In this document: positions 61,101 to 64,000 of the stretch, in pieces
How positions within the stretch are numbered: position 1 is the stretch's first letter
Layout of the letters: each line of letters begins with the position of its first letter
NCBI GenBank assembly: GCA_017305555.1
Contig: JAFKKM010000018.1
Location: 1 to 64,000, forward strand
From: Hyphomicrobiales bacterium
GTDB taxonomy: Bacteria > Pseudomonadota > Alphaproteobacteria > Rhizobiales > Xanthobacteraceae
Direction: 5' to 3'
DNA length: 64,000 nt
The notes under the pieces: generated by a model
Database searches by the model: none
The model's input: only the letters and a program-made list of their open reading frames with translations
What the model was told of the DNA's origin: nothing
Position numbers and translations under genes: made by a program

Positions 61101-61578
61101 CATGTTCGGGTCGGACTCTCCCGGTGCTCCTGACAATGTCATGTACGGTGGCAACGGAAACGATACGATCTACGGACGCGCCGGGAACGACGTGTTGTGG
61201 GGCGAGAGTGGCAATGATACTCTGATCGGCGGTGTTGGTAATGATAGGCTGACTGGCGGTGCAGGCGCCGACACTTTCGTCTTTGCTGAGAGCGGCACTC
61301 CCAACGTCGATACCATTCTCGACTACAATGCCGGCGAGGGAGACAAGCTCGATCTGACCGCGCTCCTGCACGCGGTCGGTGTCGGCACGAATGCGTCGGC
61401 GGCTACGGTTGACAGCCATATCCAGCTCGCCAACGACGGCGCCAACGTGAAGCTACAGGTAGATGTCGGTGGCGGCAGTTGGTCCGATGTGGCGGTCCTG
61501 CAAGGCTATCACACCGGCGGTAACGACGTGTTGGTTCAGTTCGAGAACCAGGCGCATCACCTCACCGTGGCGGCCTAG
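52186..61578 (+). CDS. Giant VCBS/RTX adhesin secreted by type I system (LapA-like)
   Basis: A 3130-aa surface adhesin. An N-terminal module (1-118) ends at a PAAG motif (119-122). A linker and T1SS-143-type repeats follow (about 210-520). About ten VCBS-like repeats follow, each ending in GTNDAP/GTNDRP (about 620-2240). Two homologous helix-rich modules interrupt them (about 1600-1820 and 1915-2145). Then come a jelly-roll domain starting INGNFEAD (about 2244-2416), cadherin/Ig-like modules (to about 2840) and RTX nonapeptides (GGNGNDTIYGRAGND, about 2987-3035). The C-terminal T1SS signal is of the VC_A0849 subclass (DYNAGEGDKLDLTALL). The ATG at 52186 has GAGGG upstream. Its likely role is calcium-dependent attachment or biofilm. 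Confidence 0.92.
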   Translation: MNAPVLVAQLSGSAPQSSAPPKNLKLEKPQNGQAVTIHLDGNTRLDLSDISSEKLTFVRVGEKLIVLFDNQSTVTVDPVFDSGGHPLADVAFDLGQNRLVTGDEFATLFPITTDQSVLPAAGGNSGPTGGANFSDAHVNALTDPNAPLALLGDENNGSQFGSQAQTDGGAPIVSELFANAGLNEANLTGGTAENVGLTTIMGSLGVNFGTAASSAVLSFNDGQGSLATLRSEGEVVNFVRVADAAGHFTQLIGFVGADPSIVANRVFIATLDATAESGGYTITLLRPVDHGGAGADTLSFALNVTAADQFGSAQTQITVNVQDDIVALSGDVAAQGVTEDGLAGANDFTAGAGSTGPVDLHINWGADNDLRGTSAGDAFGRTLSFLTSNGSEENSTLTAVTGSEQPVVNLALAITGENGGALSSSGVELQYVVTSRPDGGEVLTAYKGDGRGDDARVFLLTLDPTSAHGAYSFDLLGTLDHATGSDSIGLTFTVQAADADGDIVNTSFTVNVADDAPVARDVVADMAENDIHVITLVEGVDYSFGTDTHDASVVLSAPTFSDVPSGIVLGTPAITLDANGHITIAPGTAFDALSAGATAVMHIPYTITDGDGDAITQTISVTIHGTNDAPVVTSGEQSGGVADVAETINPAASAGDLSATGTIGFADVDLSDRPTAGFTLTSTVPSSGLVLSSAQEAALEGAFAIAPGGANANNGTVDWTYAIAESEVDFLAAGESVVLTYTVTVDDGHGGSVDQPVTITVTGANDTPVIEAGTASLTELYDHTLDFSAHSVSGSLNFTDVDLNDVGHTASVISVARSGETDGLPSGFFGNPLVLSYLHIDAVTKAAGSSSGQIDYTFSAPDTQFDYLAKGQTVTLTYTVRLNDGDGGITTQTVAVTVTGTNDRPLFLAGDVRVGYENADTTGSSVPETFNGLLVFGDADRDDVGHTASVTGFAATGTTAGLNAADVTGALHIDATTKAANANFGTVSWSFSAADKAFDYLADGETVTLAYQVMLDDGEGDSNSTDTTTIYVTIVGTNDRPVITTGDQTRGLIEYQHATGSGTMHTTGGAFDFTDVDLTDVHTTDASLTGAVWSGGGTIPAATQAALAHALTTSITNDSNGDGAGQIGWTFGLADQQVDFLAKGETLTLTYTVALQDDSQTGNDAALTKTVTITITGTNDIPVLTSATGAWTEWVDTTGSTGVHSVSGTIGFTDVDLNDVGHQVDVTNMSASGVTDGLSSAELFALRYFALQIDGTTKAAGSSSGSAAWTFRAIDGSFDYLAEGQTVTLTYTVRVKDFDGGQDTDTITITVHGTNDRPEFNFVNPGALGFGAEFVGQTGSTADQVVTGTLQFRDADRDDVGHTASAAFKEAYGVTSGLDPASVHDAVDITAVGKNADSTNGTVAWRFAADDATFDYLAAGEAVVLAYDVTVDDNEGLSNSTDTITIYVTILGTNDAPVIAGGPIDLTDSELTGVQGSTAVLAHGGTFVFDDADLSDTHTASAVLTGTNWNGGTTIPSDTQTAIEAALSAAVTTAATGAGSGEISWNFSLQDHFLDFLAADETLTLTYTVQVTDVHGGSASQFVTVTIHGTNDAPVIVSGASDAAGTVVEAGDLAGIGEAGLGGALHVAASLGADPGVAAALSGLDGHLPVPATPPAGVPVVVTQADIHGALVAIAGIAGDMGTAIAVVWQHMDGLYGTHGANDTNLNAAFLYLGLEYASYVKGGGSPLVDVVAKYIADGGDADTLPDRVQSLHDNLLGNLTEYALTQRYGAGTALHDQMHALVSGQDASLLTRTGQAVGGYENDPAGSTASDGHAFDLAHGYAMHVSGQLAANDVDHGDNAGLTWTIESAGTYGTMAIDATTGKWTYTLDDSRGATQALGMGDHATESFVATVTDTHGASATQTVTVTINGTNDAPVLTTAAGQAQATLFAGGGLAHVTTADVAWDHKFHFDVATGSTNRMDPTLDAQIGTLLSQHPTDMQTVLSGVEGLLGHSAGAADAIAAVWTYIDSHYTTYYDNALNAAGVRLAIAYAEYVKGGGEPLTGVIVKYTADTDGSGSPDRVQSMHDNILGNLDQASIQDRFLSGANPHADPALYAQLEAEITGAGLPLGRPIYSGNESGFQSDPAPSIAWDVANGLLPGGTHQAVSGQLTATDVDTNDVGHLTWSLDHAATYGTMTIDAGTGEWTYTLDNSLNETRALGAGEVVTESFVATVTDVHGGSASQFVTVTIHGTNDAPVIGAGTVVINGNFEADRSYQTVNAPEGSYSDGSPQGWTVSGPTYGGWFAPNNTSLPDAQGAHGNNVLWLNDGQTATQIVGTAAVGHYELSVDVGDRIDASLTGLPAYSISLYAGGTLVANHITTATAADGPAWTKITLGGNIDATLAGQPLSIRLENLEAPGASGDFSQQVQVNFDNVKLDFVSTRSLSTITEDDIGNGGQTVASILGNSVTDVDHGAVQGIAIIGDNAGNGTWQYQDAGGHWVDFGTYSTTAALLLTASDLVRFVPNGAYGTTASFDYVAWDQTSGTTYGTANVTMRGGSTAFSDATGHALIDVTSINDAPVLRQVTDVTGTEDMPVYLAQVQHSWSAFDPDASFAREEQVSLTLKVDPALGTLSASSSGLSGSFTFVSNGDGSLTITTTASPGDPRDAITLLNTLLRGDNFGPNNHNGITFTPAPNFNGDVTVSYILDDHGYSGVPGTSTSSGQFNIHIDAVNDAPVAVADSYATAANAVLIVDAAHGLVTNDTDAEHSVLASIVDHGPSHGLLSLNADGSFSYTPTAGFSGQDSFTYRANDGSLDSNIATVTIDVTAPPNAAPIVNGESIIANGFAERMDPNVPSRWVPHGDAGHYSIPTLALLWNDSDGDGDKLTITNVSGIGSLSADGQYVLVPYGTTGDINYTVSDGIHSVMGIASVAVQNGNLAGSGGNNILVDNSFGGMHFVGGGGNDILVNNGFTGSDTFGDAQYANDTSGTAGNDLMFGSDSPGAPDNVMYGGNGNDTIYGRAGNDVLWGESGNDTLIGGVGNDRLTGGAGADTFVFAESGTPNVDTILDYNAGEGDKLDLTALLHAVGVGTNASAATVDSHIQLANDGANVKLQVDVGGGSWSDVAVLQGYHTGGNDVLVQFENQAHHLTVAA
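52540..52551 (+). other. PAAG motif, candidate LapG-type cleavage site in adhesin
   Basis: Codons CCG GCT GCC GGA encode PAAG at residues 119-122 of the adhesin, right after its folded N-terminal module. Pseudomonas LapA is cut between two Ala of TAAG at about 108-109, and related adhesins use [TAP]AAG (from memory). Cleavage here is inference. Confidence 0.55.
56896..56972 (+). repeat. 77-bp exact repeat, copy 1 (in adhesin)
   Basis: An exact 77-base direct repeat with 58822-58898, in the VCBS ends carrying VTDVHGGSASQFVTVTIHG. The distance is 1926 bases, exactly 642 codons, so recombination would delete or duplicate the interval in frame. Confidence 0.9.
57000..57650 (+). other. Helix-rich module A inserted in a VCBS repeat
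   Basis: Adhesin residues about 1605-1822. The module interrupts a VCBS repeat after its first strand (GTVVEAG) and before HVSGQLAANDVD. Landmarks shared with module B are YVKGGG-x-PL (here 1720), PDRVQSLHDNLLGNL (1746) and a preceding long helix (ALVAIAGIAGDMGTAIAVVW). Unlike the beta-rich repeats around it, it should be alpha-helical. I recognise no family. Confidence 0.7.
57950..58615 (+). other. Helix-rich module B inserted in a VCBS repeat
   Basis: Adhesin residues about 1922-2143, homologous to module A but clearly diverged. It has YVKGGGEPL (at about 2034), PDRVQSMHDNILGNL (2059) and a Tyr-rich helix (AVWTYIDSHYTTYYDNALN). It also interrupts a VCBS unit, before AVSGQLTATDVD. Confidence 0.7.
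58822..58898 (+). repeat. 77-bp exact repeat, copy 2 (in adhesin)
   Basis: Identical to 56896-56972. The two copies bracket both helix-rich modules and the VCBS repeat between them. Confidence 0.9.
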
Positions 61579-61664
61579 GTTGGCGGCTGACAGTTTTCCG
61601 GCGATCCGGTTTGGAGCGCTGGAAGCCGGCGATGAAGGATAATCCGACCGGGATCGAAGACCGG

Positions 61665-61710
61665 ATATGAAAAGGCCCCGCAGGAATGTTCCTGCGGGGC
61701 CTTTTCATAT
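61665..61710. terminator. Bidirectional terminator, 22-bp perfect stem
   Basis: The bases 61665-61686 pair without mismatch with 61689-61710. The stem core is AAAAGGCCCCGCAGGAA and its reverse complement ends CCTTTT, giving an A-run/T-run terminator in both directions. It lies between the convergent adhesin and small secreted protein genes, 87 bases after the adhesin stop. Confidence 0.93.
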
Positions 61711-61732
61711 GGTGCCATATGTTAAGGCGGTG

Positions 61733-61750
61733 CGCCCGCGATAGCGGGCG
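61733..61750 (-). terminator. Short hairpin downstream of the minus-strand secreted-protein gene
   Basis: A 7-bp GC stem, CGCCCGC (61733-61739) with GCGGGCG (61744-61750) and loop GATA, 41 bases beyond the stop of the minus-strand gene at 61791. No T-run follows, so it may be only an auxiliary structure to the main terminator. Confidence 0.4.
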
Positions 61751-61790
61751 TGCGCGCCTTCCAAGACAATACGACGGGCGATGAAGTCGC

Positions 61791-62237
61791 CTAAATCTTC
61801 TGTCCGCCTGCTCCGGTGCCAACCGCGATGGTGATGCGCTGGATTTCGGTGCGGCCCTGTGGGTACTTCACCTCGACGGTCGCGACGTCGGTGCCGGTGA
61901 AGTCGGCCTCCGATTTATAGAGCGCGACGAACCCTGGCACCTCCAGCGCCAGGCACTGCTTGTAGTTGGTCGCGTTGACCTTGCCGCGTCGGATCGTCAG
62001 CGTGCCGTTCGCCGGCGGGTTGACGAGGCGGATGGTCGGCAGCGGCCCCGAGGTGCAGTCCGGCCGCACGTTGATGTAAAGGCCGACCTGGATATTCTTC
62101 GCGGTCTGCCCCTTGGCGTTGCGCTCCACCATGGTCGGCGGCTGCTGTGCCAGCGCCGGGACCGGGGCGGTGAGCCAGATGACGCAGCCAAGTACGGGAG
62201 CAATCAGCGTGCAGTCCCGTCGATATCGGTGCATCAT
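61791..62237 (-). CDS. Small secreted protein of unknown function
   Basis: A 148-aa exported protein. The signal region runs to about residue 30 (LIAPVLGCVIWLTAPVPALA, cleaved near ALAQ). The mature part has two Cys (VRPDCTSGPLPT and NYKQCLALEVPG) and an Ig-like beta pattern, with a KYPQGRTEIQRITIAVG ending. Two adjacent ATGs (62235 and 62232) could each start it. It resembles conserved Bradyrhizobium proteins; no function is known. It is convergent with the adhesin. Confidence 0.72.
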   Translation of the reverse strand: MMHRYRRDCTLIAPVLGCVIWLTAPVPALAQQPPTMVERNAKGQTAKNIQVGLYINVRPDCTSGPLPTIRLVNPPANGTLTIRRGKVNATNYKQCLALEVPGFVALYKSEADFTGTDVATVEVKYPQGRTEIQRITIAVGTGAGGQKI

Positions 62238-62506
62238 GTTGGGCCCTGAATTTTAAAACCATGCCGCCGCGCTGCGCGAACAAACTTGTTACAGGATGCG
62301 GCAAACTCGACCTGATTTCAATTCGGGAGACGGGTCCGGTATTCCATTCGAACACGGTTTGAAGTCTAAGCGTGCGGAGTGGTTCGCAGGCACAGGAGGA
62401 CGATTCGCATCAATGGTTTTATTCAGGCAGGTTCGTCTTCCTCTTGCGTAAGCTGCTCTGGCCGATCAGGATTGACGCAATCGCGGTGTGTCCAGGGAGG
62501 GTATCC

Positions 62507-64000
62507 ATGACCGATCGTAAGAATGCCGAGCCGAAGGTCGCGGATGCCAATGCCGCCGTCCTGAACGAACTTCCGTTCGCGGATCGGCAGGATTTCGCCG
62601 ACGCCGAGCGCGGGTTCATCGGCAGCTTGCCGGATGCGGTGATCCAGAATGATGCCGGGCGCACCGTCTGGACTTTGGCCGACTATGCCTTCCTGAAAGA
62701 GGACGCCGCGCCCACGACCGTCCACCCCAGCCTGTGGAGGCAGGCGCAACTCAATTGCCGCCACGGCCTGTTCGAGGTGGTGTCGGGCATCTATCAGATC
62801 CGCGGGCTCGACCTCTCCAACATGACGCTGATCGAGGGCAAGCAAGGCGTGATCGTGATCGATCCGCTGGTGACGGCCGAGACCGCGCGCGCCGGGCTCG
62901 AACTCTACCGCCAGCATCGTGGGCCGCGACATGTGGCGGCGGTGATTTACACCCACTCCCATGTCGATCATTGGGGCGGCGTGAAGGGCGTCATCACGCA
63001 GGAGGATGCCGACAGCAAGCGCGTGCCGGTGATCGCGCCGGAAGGTTTCGTCGAGGCCATCGCGGAGGAGAACGTGCTGGCCGGCACAGCAATGGTGCGC
63101 CGCGCGCAGTATCAATTCGGGCCGCTGCTGCCGAAGGGCGTCAAGGGGCAGGTCGATGCCGGGCTCGGCAAGACGCTGTCGAGCGGCACCGTGACGCTGA
63201 TCGCGCCGACCGACCTCATCAGTCGCGATCATGAAACGCGCGTGGTCGATGGCGTCGAGATCGTTTTCCTTATGGCGCCGGATAGCGAGGCGCCGGCCGA
63301 GATGCATATGTTTTATCCGGCGTTCAAATGCCTCAACATGGCCGAGAACGCAGTCCACAACTTCCATAACCTGCTGCCGTTTCGCGGCGCCGAGGTGCGC
63401 GATTCCCGGGCTTGGTCGCGTTACATCGATGTCGCATTGATGACGTTTGGGGATCGCGCGGAAGCGCTGATCGGCCAGCATCACTGGCCGGTGTGGGGCA
63501 CTGGTGCGATCAAGACTTATCTCGCCAAGCAGCGCGATCTCTATAAATACGTGCATGACCAGACGCTGCGCCTGATCAATCACGGCCACACACCGAACGA
63601 GATCGCCGAGCTGCTGACGCTGCCGGACAGTCTGGCGCATCAATGGTATGCGCGTGGCTATTACGGCACGGTGCGACACAACGCCAAGGCGGTCTATCAG
63701 AAATATCTCGGCTGGTATGACGGCAATCCCGCGCATCTCGATCCGCTGCCGCCGCGAGAGGCGGCGCGAAAGTACGTTGATTACTTCGGTGGCTTCGACG
63801 CCGCGCTCGCCAAGGCCAAGGCTGATTTCGCCAAGGGCGAGTATCGGTGGGTGGCGGAGATCGCCAATCATCTGGTGTTCGCGGACCCGACGCATCAGGA
63901 GGCCCGCACGCTCGCGGCAGATGCCTACGAGCAACTCGGCTATCTGTCGGAGGCCGCGACCTGGCGCAATTCCTATCTGTTCGCCGCGCACGAACTGCGT
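62507..64000 (+). CDS. Alkylsulfatase-type metallo-beta-lactamase-fold hydrolase (3' end outside window)
   Basis: The first 498 codons of a long zinc hydrolase of the BDS1/SdsA alkylsulfatase family, which hydrolyses primary alkyl sulfates. The metal-binding signature is AVIYTHSHVDHWGG near residue 150. Later blocks ECLNMAENAVHNFHNLLP-like (CLNMAENAVHNFHNLLPFRG), FGDRAEALIGQHHWPVWG and the YVHDQTLRLINHGHTPNEIAE dimerisation helix are typical. No signal peptide is seen, unlike many homologues. ATG 62507 has GGGAGG five to ten bases upstream. The frame is open to the last base. Confidence 0.92.
   Translation, partial: MTDRKNAEPKVADANAAVLNELPFADRQDFADAERGFIGSLPDAVIQNDAGRTVWTLADYAFLKEDAAPTTVHPSLWRQAQLNCRHGLFEVVSGIYQIRGLDLSNMTLIEGKQGVIVIDPLVTAETARAGLELYRQHRGPRHVAAVIYTHSHVDHWGGVKGVITQEDADSKRVPVIAPEGFVEAIAEENVLAGTAMVRRAQYQFGPLLPKGVKGQVDAGLGKTLSSGTVTLIAPTDLISRDHETRVVDGVEIVFLMAPDSEAPAEMHMFYPAFKCLNMAENAVHNFHNLLPFRGAEVRDSRAWSRYIDVALMTFGDRAEALIGQHHWPVWGTGAIKTYLAKQRDLYKYVHDQTLRLINHGHTPNEIAELLTLPDSLAHQWYARGYYGTVRHNAKAVYQKYLGWYDGNPAHLDPLPPREAARKYVDYFGGFDAALAKAKADFAKGEYRWVAEIANHLVFADPTHQEARTLAADAYEQLGYLSEAATWRNSYLFAAHELR

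Overview
The window is high-GC DNA, almost certainly from an alphaproteobacterium of the order Hyphomicrobiales, most likely family Nitrobacteraceae (Bradyrhizobium, Rhodopseudomonas, Afipia or Nitrobacter). Three things point there. It has the dedicated very-long-chain acyl (VLCFA) lipid A cluster (acpXL-fabZXL-fabF2XL-fabF1XL-lpxXL). It has the small secreted and DUF2865-type proteins typical of that family. It also has the short palindromic intergenic repeats common in these genomes. I cannot fix the genus from sequence alone.

Layout. 1-7.8 kb: 3' part of moaA, a lipoprotein, a phosphoglycolate phosphatase-like HAD protein, rpiA, a DUF2059 protein, glutathione reductase, an alpha/beta hydrolase, class II DAHP synthase and a diacylglycerol kinase. 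7.8-16.7 kb: nadE bracketed by two copies of a palindromic repeat, a DUF2865 protein, a tight cysS - small membrane ORF - GNAT - cimA - VOC run joined by ATGA/TGATG overlaps, and a LOG-family protein. 16.8-28.1 kb: an Atm1-like ABC exporter, psd-pssA (phosphatidylethanolamine synthesis), an RraA-like protein, a MotA/MotB pair, Kup, and a rhodanese - aminotransferase - polyamine-binding protein run. 28.1-32.4 kb (minus strand): the VLCFA lipid A operon. 32.6-37.3 kb: small membrane protein, ParB-like protein, MgtC, AhpD-like enzyme, HerA-like ATPase and a His/Gly-rich secreted protein.

37.5-61.6 kb is the accessory, surface-oriented part. A tRNA-Gln(CUG) carries an 18-bp 3'-end sequence that recurs 6.6 kb downstream. 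Between the two copies lies only a giant PATR-type autotransporter (1843 aa), so this looks like a tRNA-targeted insertion that has lost its integrase. Immediately beyond is a complete type I secretion locus: TolC-like porin, ABC exporter with a degenerate C39 domain, HlyD-type adaptor, a LapG-like periplasmic cysteine protease with an intact Cys-His-Asp triad, a small secreted protein of unknown function, and a 3130-aa VCBS/RTX adhesin. The adhesin carries a PAAG motif at residues 119-122, just where LapG-type proteases cut LapA. It also contains two copies of an unusual helix-rich module inserted into VCBS repeats, and an exact 77-bp duplication that could delete 642 codons in frame. No LapD-like c-di-GMP receptor is in the window.

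61.6-64 kb: a near-perfect bidirectional terminator, a small secreted protein and the 5' part of an alkylsulfatase-type metallo-beta-lactamase running off the end. I saw no integrase, transposase, CRISPR array or rRNA.
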